Shown piece by piece: positions 1 to 7,827 of a DNA stretch of 64,000 nt. A model generated the notes under the pieces. It was not told where the DNA came from. It searched no databases and saw only the letters and a program-made list of their open reading frames with translations. How positions within the stretch are numbered: the stretch's first letter is position 1; the number at the start of each line of letters is the position of its first letter. The position numbers were made by a program, and so were the translations under genes. This stretch comes from Lachnospiraceae bacterium UBA3804 (GTDB lineage: Bacteria; Bacillota; Clostridia; Lachnospirales; Lachnospiraceae): NCBI GenBank assembly GCA_002368665.1, contig DFEK01000002.1, positions 31,496-95,495 on the forward strand. Reading direction: 5' to 3'.

Positions 1-156
1 AACCGACGCAGCCCGCCTGTCGCCCTCTTCCGCCAAGGTGCGGATTCTCATCTGGTTTACCGATGAAAAAGCCGTTTCACAGGACGAGAAAAATGACGAG
101 ACAAAGATCAAAATCACGATGGCCGCAATCTGAATGATAAATATCGGGTCTGGCAA
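1..156 (-). CDS. CNNM/DUF21 (HlyC/CorC family) membrane protein, N-terminal fragment
   Basis: Only the first 52 codons are inside the window; the gene runs off the left edge. Translation most likely begins at a TTG codon (154-156), seven bases after an AAAGGAG ribosome binding site. The peptide opens with a hydrophobic helix (about residues 5-25) followed by ETAFSS and LAEEGD segments, which are typical of the first part of the DUF21/CNNM transmembrane domain of HlyC/CorC proteins, a family linked to magnesium and other divalent ion transport. The expected CBS-pair and CorC_HlyC domains lie outside the window. The sirtuin-like gene ends 22 bp upstream on the same strand, so the two may be co-transcribed. 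Confidence 0.75.
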   Translation of the reverse strand, partial: MPDPIFIIQIAAIVILIFVSSFFSSCETAFSSVNQMRIRTLAEEGDRRAASV

Positions 157-178
157 AACTAAACTCCTTTCGCCTTCT

Positions 179-907
179 TTACAACTGTTCAACCAATTTA
201 GGAAGAACTTCTCCCGGATTGGCATAAATCACGTAATCTGCGAATTTATCGCTGAAATGCTGGTCCTTATGAATGACCACCAGTTTATCACCGGTATAAT
301 GGCCGGTGCAATAACGCATTTTCGAACCGGACAGATCCGTTCCGAGTACGAGGATCATATCCGCTTTCTGACAGGCACTGGTTGCCTGCGTATACAGATC
401 GTTCCTTACCTTCTCACTGTGCAGACGGATATTGGGGCGGACAGATGCTTTACAGATTTCGCACAAAGGAACGTTCTTGGACGCCTTCACATAATCAACC
501 GTGTATTCTTTCTTGCATACCGGGCAGTAATTGTCGTAAACGCTTCCGGAAAGCTCCCATACGGGGGAAAGACCGGCAAGTTCTTCCAGTCCGTAAATAT
601 TGAAGCTGATGACACCGAGAAGTTTGCCCTTGCTTTGAAGAACCTTCATGGCTTCATATGCCGGGCCGGGTTTGGGCAGAACTTTAAGGACTTCGTTTTT
701 GTAGAAGTCGTAAAAATACGTTTTCCTCGTGGTCAACTCACCTGCGGAAAGCATTTCTTCCGGGCTTTTACGGTACGTTTTCTCAATACGATAGAGATTG
801 TCGGGGTTCCAAAGATCAATACCGCCACACTCTACCATCGCTTCCTGTCCGGTAATGCAGATGATGTGTTTCGATTCCTTGATTAACTTCTGTACCTTCT
901 GAATCAC
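179..907 (-). CDS. Sirtuin-like (SIR2 family) protein with degenerate active site
   Basis: A 242-residue protein with the SIR2 outline: a Rossmann N-terminus (ITG at 18-20), a zinc-ribbon with two Cys pairs (C128/C131, C149/C152) and a C-terminal VLGT strand. I chose the GTG start at 905-907 because a GAGGGG ribosome binding site lies just upstream and a longer reading would overlap the L,D-transpeptidase gene. Sirtuins are NAD-dependent deacylases or ADP-ribosyl transferases. Here the usual GAG-S loop reads GQEAM, the N-I-D motif reads NIY (103-105) and the catalytic His of the E-L-H-G motif is Ser120 (ELSGS). The zinc site is intact while the catalytic residues are not, so it may bind a nucleotide or ligand without deacylase activity. 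Confidence 0.75.
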   Translation of the reverse strand: MIQKVQKLIKESKHIICITGQEAMVECGGIDLWNPDNLYRIEKTYRKSPEEMLSAGELTTRKTYFYDFYKNEVLKVLPKPGPAYEAMKVLQSKGKLLGVISFNIYGLEELAGLSPVWELSGSVYDNYCPVCKKEYTVDYVKASKNVPLCEICKASVRPNIRLHSEKVRNDLYTQATSACQKADMILVLGTDLSGSKMRYCTGHYTGDKLVVIHKDQHFSDKFADYVIYANPGEVLPKLVEQL

Positions 908-935
908 GAAAATTCCCCTCTTTCCGTCTTCAAAT

Positions 936-1889
936 TTACTGCAGCCAGGGATTTGCGGGATCCGGATCGGTCGGGTCCCATCCGCGTCTGGGGTCTCCGC
1001 CATTAATCTTCATTGCAGCGGGTTTTCCCAAAGGTCCGGGATTGGCAGCATCATCATAAATCTCCACTACCGTTCCGACGGGACAGTTCTCATAAATCCA
1101 TTTTGCATTTCCTGCTTCCAGGCGGATGCATCCGTGCGAGCAAACCGTTCCGAGGCGGTTATAGGCACGCCAGTCAAGGTTTGCGGGATTTTTACCGTTA
1201 TACATAACGGAATGGAACCAGATGCGGTTTACGATTCTCTTGGTATACTGTCCGTACTGGTTTCCGTCGAATGCAAGCCATCTTGCGTTCTGAGCGGAAC
1301 GGAATACGCCGAGAGGTGTATCGGTTCCGGGCGAGCAGACAAATGCTTTGTAAGGCACCGTATATTCGCCTTTTTCATCCGCTCCGAATACCGTTACCGT
1401 ACAGGCTGCGCGGTTGATGCGGATGTAGTACGGATACGGTACGTTTTTATTGATGATACCGGGAGTCAAAAATGTTTCTCCGGGGTATCCCTGTCTGTGC
1501 TCCGCTTTGCCGAAATTCACATAATGCTTATATAATGCTTTGTCGGTGGAACCGCAGGCAGCTACGACATCCGGATTATTCTCCGCATAAAAGGTCGGAT
1601 TAAAGAATCCGCCGTCTTCCATAACGGCTACCCATCCTACCGTATTGTAGGAAGCAGTCGGCATTCTGCCTTCGTTTTTACCGCATTCATTGTAATGCTT
1701 CCAAAGTGCACCCGCATTGTATCCGTAATAGGTTTTAAGATCCTTATAGGTCTCCGCATAGTAAACCGGATCAAATACACTTCCGTCCGGCATGTTAAGC
1801 GGTGCTGCGGACACTTTTACCATGCCCGTAAGCCAAACGACGGATGCCAAAAACAAAGTGCTGATAATTAGTCTGAAAGCTTTTTCCAT
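936..1889 (-). CDS. L,D-transpeptidase (YkuD) with N-terminal wall-associated repeats
   Basis: A secreted 317-residue protein. The ATG at 1889 is preferred over an upstream TTG because AAGGA stands at proper spacing. Residues 1-29 form a signal peptide ending near VSAA. Two copies of a repeat follow (F-P-YYAE ... HY ... G...E-R and F-P-FYAE ... HY ... G-AEHR), a module seen in cell-surface proteins of Firmicutes. The C-terminal YkuD domain carries the SHGCIRL signature with the catalytic Cys near residue 254. The family makes 3-3 peptidoglycan cross-links or anchors proteins to the wall. The gene is divergent from the GH9 cellulase and is followed after 28 bp by the sirtuin-like gene. Confidence 0.9.
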   Translation of the reverse strand: MEKAFRLIISTLFLASVVWLTGMVKVSAAPLNMPDGSVFDPVYYAETYKDLKTYYGYNAGALWKHYNECGKNEGRMPTASYNTVGWVAVMEDGGFFNPTFYAENNPDVVAACGSTDKALYKHYVNFGKAEHRQGYPGETFLTPGIINKNVPYPYYIRINRAACTVTVFGADEKGEYTVPYKAFVCSPGTDTPLGVFRSAQNARWLAFDGNQYGQYTKRIVNRIWFHSVMYNGKNPANLDWRAYNRLGTVCSHGCIRLEAGNAKWIYENCPVGTVVEIYDDAANPGPLGKPAAMKINGGDPRRGWDPTDPDPANPWLQ

Positions 1890-1939
1890 TTCACATTCCT
1901 TTTTCAATCAATTCCATATAACGGTGAGATGTTTATATA

Positions 1940-1964
1940 TTTTACCACATTCCTTATGGTAAAA
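1940..1964. promoter_or_regulatory. 8-bp inverted repeat in the divergent promoter region, candidate operator
   Basis: TTTTACCA, nine bases, TGGTAAAA form a perfect inverted repeat between the L,D-transpeptidase and cellulase genes. It lies about 105 bp before the cellulase start and 50 bp before the transpeptidase start. The two-fold symmetry with half-sites 17 bp apart suits a dimeric repressor, but no known regulator is assigned. The remaining AT-rich spacer holds several TATAAT-like boxes and no clear single promoter. Confidence 0.35.
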
Positions 1965-2069
1965 CAAAATTATTTTTTTCTATTACAAAATACATTCTTT
2001 CTATTTCCATTTACAGCGATAATGTATAAAATAGTTATAATTGGTTTTTCTATCTTGGGAGGAGTTATC

Positions 2070-4373
2070 ATGAAATTCAAAAAAATCACTTCAATCGCTC
2101 TCGTGCTTGCCATGACTGCCGGTCTGATCAGTACAGCAGCGGCATGCAAAAAGACTGAGCCCGCGACCTCCGACGTTCCCACAAGTGAAGTACTCACTTC
2201 CGAAACTTCGGAACCCGTCAGCGAAGAAACAAAGGCCACTGACCAGGTTACCCTGGCTACCGGTGACATTGTCATCGACGATCATTTCGATGAAGGTGTC
2301 GGCGAATGGATGACCTACAGTAACGGCGGTACGTTTTCCATGGAAAATGAAAACGGCGAGCTGGCGGTAACTATTGAAAACACCGGTAAATTAGACTATT
2401 CCGTACAGATTTACCGTGACGGATTTGCCATGTTTAAGGATGCCGTATATGAGATGCAGTTCGATATTCATTCCGATATCGAACGTCTCGCACAGTGGAG
2501 AATCCAGATCAACGGCGGCGATTACCACGCTTATGTCGAAGAAATGGATATGCCCATCGGAACCGAGACAAAGCATGTATGTACCGAGTTTACGATGGAA
2601 GAAGATTCGGACCCCGCTCCGCGTCTTTGCTTAAACTTAGGTCTTCAGGGCGATTTGGAGCCGGAAACCAAGCATAAAATATATGTCGACAATGTCGTAT
2701 TAACCGTAAAAGATGCTTCCAATGCAATCGCTCCCGAACCGCTTCCCGATCCGAATCCGGTCAGAGTAAACCAGATTGGATATGAAGCAATCGGTCCGAA
2801 GGTATTTGTTTCCAAATATAAAGCTGGTGTAACCGGATTCTCCGTAATCGATGCAGCAACCGGTAAGGAAGTTTATACCGGTTCTTTCCCGGCAGAACCC
2901 ACCTTCTCCACCTCCGCGGACGAAAGCTCCGTACAGGGCGATTTCTCCGATTTCATGGAGAAAGGTACTTATTACATCAAAGTGGACGGTATCGGTGAAT
3001 CCTACGAATTCACGATCGGAGATAATATCTATGCCGATGCATACAAGGATGTGGTTCGTATGCTGACCCTTCAGCGCTGTGGTATGGCACTTGATTCGAA
3101 GCTAGCCGGCGATTATGCCCATGAAGCATGTCATACCGAAGTTGCCACTATTTACGGAACCGCCAAAACCAAGGATGTATCCGGCGGATGGCATGATGCG
3201 GGTGACTACGGCCGTTATGTTGTAGCCGGTGCGAAGGCTGTCAAGGATTTATTCCTCTCCTACAATGAATGCGAAGCCGCAAGAGGCGATGATTTCGATA
3301 TTCCGGAAAGCGGAAACGGTGTTCCCGATATTCTGGACGAAGCAAGATATGAGCTTGAATTCTTCCTTAAGATGCAGGATGACAACGGTGGTGTATATCA
3401 CAAAGTAACCTGCGCGGTATTCCCCGAAGTGGTTATGCCCGAAGAAGAGACCGATGAACTGATCATCTGTCCGATTTCCACCGCTGCTACCGGTGACTTT
3501 GCCGCAGTTATGGCGGAAGCATCCGTCATCTACAAAGACTATGATGCTGCTTTTGCAGGAAAATGCCTCGATGCAGCAAAGAAAGCCTACGGCTATCTTG
3601 AGAAGAACGCAATGAACGATAAGACCGGTTTCGTCAATCCAGACGATATCACAACCGGCGAATATCCCGATGCCAAGGTAAAAGACGAATACTTCTGGGC
3701 ATGTGTGGAACTCTTCCTTGCTACCGGCGATTCCAAGTACGAAGACAAAGCTGCGGAAATTGCAGAAGCAGGTTTCCCGATGGGTCTCGGTTGGGCCGAT
3801 GTCGGAACATACGGAGCATATGATTACCTGATGTATGCAAAGAAGAACACGCCGAATAAAGCATTGAAAGATGTACTTGATACCGAAATGAAGAAAGTCG
3901 GTGCCAAAGAACAGCGCGGTCTGAAGTATGACGTATACTTCATCTCCCTCGGAAACGCATTCCCCTGGGGCTCCAACATGACCGTTGCTAACAACGCAAT
4001 GTTCTACCAGATGATGTACAACGTATACGACGATGACTTCTATAACGAGTATGCAATTCACGGTCTGGATTATCTCTTCGGTGTAAACCCCGTAAGTTAC
4101 TGCTACATTACAGGTTACGGTACCGTTTCTCCGGAGCATATCCACCACAGACCTTCCCAGTACGTAGGTAAGCCTTTCCCCGGTATGGTAGTCGGAGGTG
4201 CAAACTCCAACCCGGCTGACCCGTATGCAAACGCCGTTTTGATGTATCGTAAGAACGGTAAGAAGTATGTGGATAACGAAACAAGTTTCTCCACCAACGA
4301 GATTACGATTTACTGGAACTCTCCGGCAATCTACCTCTTAAGCTATCATGCCAAACTTTACGATTTGGATTAA
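2070..4373 (+). CDS. Glycoside hydrolase family 9 cellulase, lipoprotein with CBM-like and Ig-like domains
   Basis: A 767-residue surface enzyme expected to cleave beta-1,4-glucan. The ATG at 2070 follows GGGAGGAG and begins a lipoprotein signal peptide whose lipid-anchored Cys is residue 26 (TAAAC). A Ser/Thr/Glu-rich linker follows. Residues about 68-225 look like a CBM4/9-type carbohydrate-binding jelly roll. About 230-310 is the CelD_N Ig-like domain (VRVNQIGY). The GH9 barrel follows, with the WHDAGDY motif (Asp376 and Asp379), the HHRPSQ motif and the proton donor in NEITIYWN (Glu744). The gene is monocistronic, with a terminator right behind it. Fiber degradation fits a gut or rumen anaerobe. 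Confidence 0.92.
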   Translation: MKFKKITSIALVLAMTAGLISTAAACKKTEPATSDVPTSEVLTSETSEPVSEETKATDQVTLATGDIVIDDHFDEGVGEWMTYSNGGTFSMENENGELAVTIENTGKLDYSVQIYRDGFAMFKDAVYEMQFDIHSDIERLAQWRIQINGGDYHAYVEEMDMPIGTETKHVCTEFTMEEDSDPAPRLCLNLGLQGDLEPETKHKIYVDNVVLTVKDASNAIAPEPLPDPNPVRVNQIGYEAIGPKVFVSKYKAGVTGFSVIDAATGKEVYTGSFPAEPTFSTSADESSVQGDFSDFMEKGTYYIKVDGIGESYEFTIGDNIYADAYKDVVRMLTLQRCGMALDSKLAGDYAHEACHTEVATIYGTAKTKDVSGGWHDAGDYGRYVVAGAKAVKDLFLSYNECEAARGDDFDIPESGNGVPDILDEARYELEFFLKMQDDNGGVYHKVTCAVFPEVVMPEEETDELIICPISTAATGDFAAVMAEASVIYKDYDAAFAGKCLDAAKKAYGYLEKNAMNDKTGFVNPDDITTGEYPDAKVKDEYFWACVELFLATGDSKYEDKAAEIAEAGFPMGLGWADVGTYGAYDYLMYAKKNTPNKALKDVLDTEMKKVGAKEQRGLKYDVYFISLGNAFPWGSNMTVANNAMFYQMMYNVYDDDFYNEYAIHGLDYLFGVNPVSYCYITGYGTVSPEHIHHRPSQYVGKPFPGMVVGGANSNPADPYANAVLMYRKNGKKYVDNETSFSTNEITIYWNSPAIYLLSYHAKLYDLD

Positions 4374-4391
4374 TCATTAAGTTTTAATATC

Positions 4392-4424
4392 AAAAAAGGC
4401 AGGAGTTTTGCTCCTGCCTTTTTC
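4392..4424. terminator. Bidirectional rho-independent terminator
   Basis: AAAAAGGCAGGAG (4393-4405), loop TTTTG, CTCCTGCCTTTTT (4411-4423). The arms pair perfectly and there are A and T runs on both sides, so it can end both the GH9 transcript (plus) and the long relA-to-lipoprotein run (minus). Confidence 0.9.
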
Positions 4425-4459
4425 ATATCTTACACTCTTTTTGTTTTATCCGTGTATGA

Positions 4460-5038
4460 TTAGTTCGCTTCAAATTTACATCCGGGAAATAAAACCCTGC
4501 CCAGATAGTTATCGTTGTTATCCTCTACAGAGATTTCAACATTGTCCAGGCGGTTTTTCTTATTCTGCGTCTGCAAAGCCTTTGCAATTCCCTCCGAAAG
4601 TACCTTGGCATTATTCGGATCATCGACTTTTACGAATCCGATTAAATCCCTGTGAAAATACGAATTGCATTCAAAGGAACCGTTGTACTGCTGACAAAGA
4701 CTGTCTATTTGAGACTGCACCTGACCAACACAGTGTTGCATCAGCCTGGTATCGAAATCCGAATGTGTTCCGGCCACATCTCCGAAATTCGTACCGTCAA
4801 TTACAAAAGGACTCGTATAACTTGTGATGGTGTATTCAAATCCCTGCAGTTTATCCTGCATAACAACGGTCGAAGAATCCGATCCGTTGGTTTCGGAAAT
4901 CACTTTGGCGGACCCGTATGTCATTCTGGCCTCTCTTTTCAGCTGCTTTGAGTTTTTGGCCTTGCAACCGGCGATACACAAAACCGACAAAACGAGTACT
5001 CCGATGAGCAGTACTTTCTTTCCCCTTTTTTGAATCAT
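4460..5038 (-). CDS. Putative lipoprotein of unknown function
   Basis: A 192-residue protein I cannot place in a family. The start follows a GGGGGG ribosome binding site. It has a lipoprotein signal peptide with the lipobox CIAGC (Cys25). The mature part is mixed alpha/beta with three further Cys residues (in QHCVGQ, SLCQQ and FECNS) and a fourth near the C-terminus (FPGCKF), which could form disulfides. It is the last gene of the minus-strand run, 9 bp after the phosphopantetheinyl transferase and before the shared terminator. Nothing in the context fixes a function. Confidence 0.7.
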   Translation of the reverse strand: MIQKRGKKVLLIGVLVLSVLCIAGCKAKNSKQLKREARMTYGSAKVISETNGSDSSTVVMQDKLQGFEYTITSYTSPFVIDGTNFGDVAGTHSDFDTRLMQHCVGQVQSQIDSLCQQYNGSFECNSYFHRDLIGFVKVDDPNNAKVLSEGIAKALQTQNKKNRLDNVEISVEDNNDNYLGRVLFPGCKFEAN

Positions 5039-5047
5039 AAATCCCCC

Positions 5048-5770
5048 TTACATGCAATAAGAAATAATATCCTTACATTTATCGCATACACATAACATAT
5101 AGTTACCGTCCTCAAGTTCCCTGCTTCTGACATATGCGGAAACCTTTCCGCCCACGGTTACGGTTTTCTTTTTTAAATTCACGCTGAAATCCGTAAAGGA
5201 CCGGCTCATGCCCTCGCCGGTAAACTTAATATAGCTTTCCTTTCCCGAGAAAACGGCAAAAGGTGCATAGCCACTCTTTCTCTCCTCTTCGGTAAAATAC
5301 TTCATCTGCAAGGCGTCCGAAAGTTCTCTCTTCTCCTGAATATCCACACCGACCGGATGGCAGCTTAGTGCAAGTGCCACATAGTCACCCGAGTGGGAAA
5401 GCGAGAAATAAAGTCCCGGGAATTCGGGAAGATACGGCTTCCCTTTTTCCCCGTATGCGATATCCATATGCCTCATAGGCCTCGCATTTTGGAAGGTCTC
5501 TTCATCGAAAACGAATGGCTTCTCAAGTGCCTCTTCTTTGCGATGCCCGCAGTCCTTCCTGCAAACGGACAGCGAAAGGTAATCCTGCAGTGCACTTTGC
5601 AGTAAAATTCCCGCGCCCAGTGCCCTTGCCTTATCTTTCGGCTGCTTCACGGCCTCGACTTTTTTCTTCCTTTCAGGACACAACAAGGACATCTTCTCAT
5701 TGAAAATGTCCTTGTGATTTTCGTATAAATCAAACAGATTGTTTACTTTCGCTGCGTATAAATAAATCAT
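5048..5770 (-). CDS. 4'-phosphopantetheinyl transferase, Sfp type
   Basis: This enzyme moves the phosphopantetheine arm of CoA to a conserved Ser of carrier proteins. The 240-residue length fits the Sfp group rather than the short AcpS. The Mg-binding motif GVDIQEK and the downstream FSGKESYIK motif (W/F-S-x-KE-S-x-x-K) are both present, and the upstream SLSHSGDYVA segment is typical. It lies 45 bp downstream of aspS, an unusual place for it. The likely substrates in this window are the ACP at 20793-21032 and the carrier domain at the end of 25071-27956, though it may also serve fatty acid synthesis if no AcpS exists. Confidence 0.9.
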   Translation of the reverse strand: MIYLYAAKVNNLFDLYENHKDIFNEKMSLLCPERKKKVEAVKQPKDKARALGAGILLQSALQDYLSLSVCRKDCGHRKEEALEKPFVFDEETFQNARPMRHMDIAYGEKGKPYLPEFPGLYFSLSHSGDYVALALSCHPVGVDIQEKRELSDALQMKYFTEEERKSGYAPFAVFSGKESYIKFTGEGMSRSFTDFSVNLKKKTVTVGGKVSAYVRSRELEDGNYMLCVCDKCKDIISYCM

Positions 5771-5815
5771 CTCTGCCTCTTTGTACGTAACTATTTTGCT
5801 GTTAACGGATTTAAT

Positions 5816-7642
5816 TTATTCTTCGGTCTTCTCTGCTTCGGTCTTTTCGGGAAGTACAACCTTGATGCAAAGTTCTTCCAGCTGCTTTTCATCCACCACA
5901 TTCGGAGCTTCGCTCATCAGATCGGATGCATCTTTCACCTTCGGGAATGCCATTACATCACGAATGGAATCTGCCTTAACCATCAGCATGATCATACGGT
6001 CCAGACCATATGCAAGACCTGCGTGAGGCGGTACGCCGTACTTAAATGCATCCAGTAAGAAACCGAATCTTTCCTGTGCCTGCTCCTTGGTAAAGCCAAG
6101 CATCTCGAACATCTTCTCCTGAATGTCGCCCTGGTGGATTCTGACGGATCCGCCGCCAAGCTCGGTACCGTTTAAAACGATATCATAGGCTTTCGCACGA
6201 ACCGCACCTGGATCGGTATCAAGTAATGGAATATCTTCATCCATGGGCATCGTAAACGGATGGTGAACCGCAACGAAACGGTTCTCCTCTTCACTCCACT
6301 CAAGAAGCGGGAACTCCGTTACCCAGAGGAAATTGTATTTATCATGATCGATTAAGCCCATCTCTTCACCGAGTTTCAAACGAAGAGCTCCGAGTACTGC
6401 CCATACAACCGTGTTCTTATCGGCTGCAAAGAGGAGCAGATCGCCCGGTTCACCGCCCATGGCATCAACCAATGCCTTCAGCTGCTCTTCCGTCATGAAT
6501 TTGGCGAAGGAAGACTTATAGCTGCCGTCTGTGTTAACTGCCAGATAAGCAAGTCCCTTTGCACCGTAATCCTTGGCAAAATCAACCAGTGCATCAATCT
6601 TCTTACGGGGCATTTCAGCCTGTCCTTTGGCATTTAAGCCTCTTACGGAACCACCGTTATCCAGTGCGCCGGTAAATACGCCGAAACCGCATCCTTTTAC
6701 CACATCGGATACATCGATCAGTTCCATACCGAATCTGGTATCGGGTTTGTCGGAACCGAAACGGTTCATGGCGTCAATCCATTTCATTCGCTCCAAAGGC
6801 AAGGGAACATCAATACCGATGCTGTCCTTAAATACCTTTGCGATCAGTCTTTCGTTCACATCCAGAACATCTTCCACATCCACGAAGGAAAGTTCCATGT
6901 CGACCTGCGTAAATTCCGGCTGACGGTCCGCACGAAGGTCCTCGTCACGGAAGCATTTAGCCACCTGGAAATAGCGGTCATATCCGGAGCACATAAGAAG
7001 CTGCTTAAACAACTGCGGAGACTGCGGGAGTGCATAGAAGTTTCCGGGATGAACACGGGAAGGTACCAGGTAATCTCTTGCGCCTTCCGGAGTGGATTTC
7101 ATCAGAATCGGAGTCTCGATTTCAAGGAAACCTTCTTCGGATAAGAAATTACGGATTCTCTGTACCACTTCGGAACGCATGATAATATTCTTCTGCAGAT
7201 CCGGTCTTCGAAGATCCAGGTATCTGTATTTTAAACGAATCTCTTCTTTGGTCTTGCAGTCCGCTTCCACCGGGAACGGAGGAGTCAGTGCTTCGGAGAG
7301 GATCCGGACGGAATTCGCACGAACCTCGATCGTACCGGTCTTTAAGTTCTCGTTTGCGGCACCGCCACGCTTAACGACTTTACCGACAACCGCGATAACA
7401 AATTCCGAACGCAGCGCGCACGCCTTCTCAAAATTCGCCGCATCGACGAATTCATCGCCCTCACCCTGCTCGAAGATAATCTGCAGGATGCCGCTTCTGT
7501 CACGTAAATCCGTAAAAATAATACCGCCCTTGTTTCGGCTCTTTGCGACCCATCCCATCACGGTGACGGTCTGACCCAGATTTGCCTCCGAAACTTCGGT
7601 ACAGCGATGTGTTCTTTTCAATCCATTCATGGACTCAGCCAT
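5816..7642 (-). CDS. aspS: Aspartyl-tRNA synthetase
   Basis: Charges tRNA-Asp (or both tRNA-Asp and tRNA-Asn if the organism uses the amidotransferase route). The 608 residues show the N-terminal OB-fold anticodon-binding domain (VMGWVAKSRNKGG), class II motifs 2 and 3 (FRDEDLRADRQPEFTQ; GLAYGLDRM near residue 540) and the bacterial GAD insertion in between. The ATG at 7642 is chosen because GGAGG stands 8 bases before it; an in-frame TTG overlaps that site. It follows hisS, as in many Clostridia, but here the two are separated by a structured 134-bp element (7683-7816). Confidence 0.98.
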   Translation of the reverse strand: MAESMNGLKRTHRCTEVSEANLGQTVTVMGWVAKSRNKGGIIFTDLRDRSGILQIIFEQGEGDEFVDAANFEKACALRSEFVIAVVGKVVKRGGAANENLKTGTIEVRANSVRILSEALTPPFPVEADCKTKEEIRLKYRYLDLRRPDLQKNIIMRSEVVQRIRNFLSEEGFLEIETPILMKSTPEGARDYLVPSRVHPGNFYALPQSPQLFKQLLMCSGYDRYFQVAKCFRDEDLRADRQPEFTQVDMELSFVDVEDVLDVNERLIAKVFKDSIGIDVPLPLERMKWIDAMNRFGSDKPDTRFGMELIDVSDVVKGCGFGVFTGALDNGGSVRGLNAKGQAEMPRKKIDALVDFAKDYGAKGLAYLAVNTDGSYKSSFAKFMTEEQLKALVDAMGGEPGDLLLFAADKNTVVWAVLGALRLKLGEEMGLIDHDKYNFLWVTEFPLLEWSEEENRFVAVHHPFTMPMDEDIPLLDTDPGAVRAKAYDIVLNGTELGGGSVRIHQGDIQEKMFEMLGFTKEQAQERFGFLLDAFKYGVPPHAGLAYGLDRMIMLMVKADSIRDVMAFPKVKDASDLMSEAPNVVDEKQLEELCIKVVLPEKTEAEKTEE

Positions 7643-7682
7643 TTTATTATCCTCCAAAACGTAAATACTATTAAGAAACAGT

Positions 7683-7816
7683 CGGGTGCTTGCATATGTA
7701 ACCGAGGGTCGTTTGCGCAGCGTCGGTACTTGGGTTCGGTTCTTTCGAACCTTACGTACCGCTACGTGAGCAACCGAGGCGAGAGCCGTGCCCGAGGGGA
7801 CATGTGCAAGTGACCG
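7683..7816 (+). repeat. Structured intergenic element, copy A
   Basis: This fills most of the hisS-aspS gap and is homologous to the reverse strand of 56481-56621. Nested pairings are visible: CGG (7683-7685) with CCG (7814-7816); CTTGCATATGT (7689-7699) with ACATGTGCAAG (7800-7810); GGTAC (7725-7729) with GTACC (7756-7760); and an apical hairpin GGTTCG/CGAACC (7733-7738, 7746-7751) with a 7-base loop. Several of these stems differ in sequence from copy B yet still pair. The sense strand is opposite to hisS and aspS. It could be a fold-back repeat (MITE/REP-like) or a structured RNA. No reading frame is seen in it. Confidence 0.7.
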
Positions 7817-7827
7817 GCGTCAATTAA

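Noticed and set aside
134..886. Plus-strand open frame (250 codons) opposite the sirtuin-like gene
   Set aside because: Overlaps two minus-strand genes with good start signals and shows no family motif.
3249..4148. Long minus-strand open frame (299 codons) inside the GH9 cellulase gene
   Set aside because: Antisense shadow of a conserved catalytic domain; composition rich in Val, Cys and His, no start signal.
7683..7816. tRNA gene suggested by a GGTTCG...CGAACC hairpin
   Set aside because: The arms do not fit a cloverleaf, there is no acceptor stem of 7 bp at the right distance, and copy B lacks the TTCG sequence.
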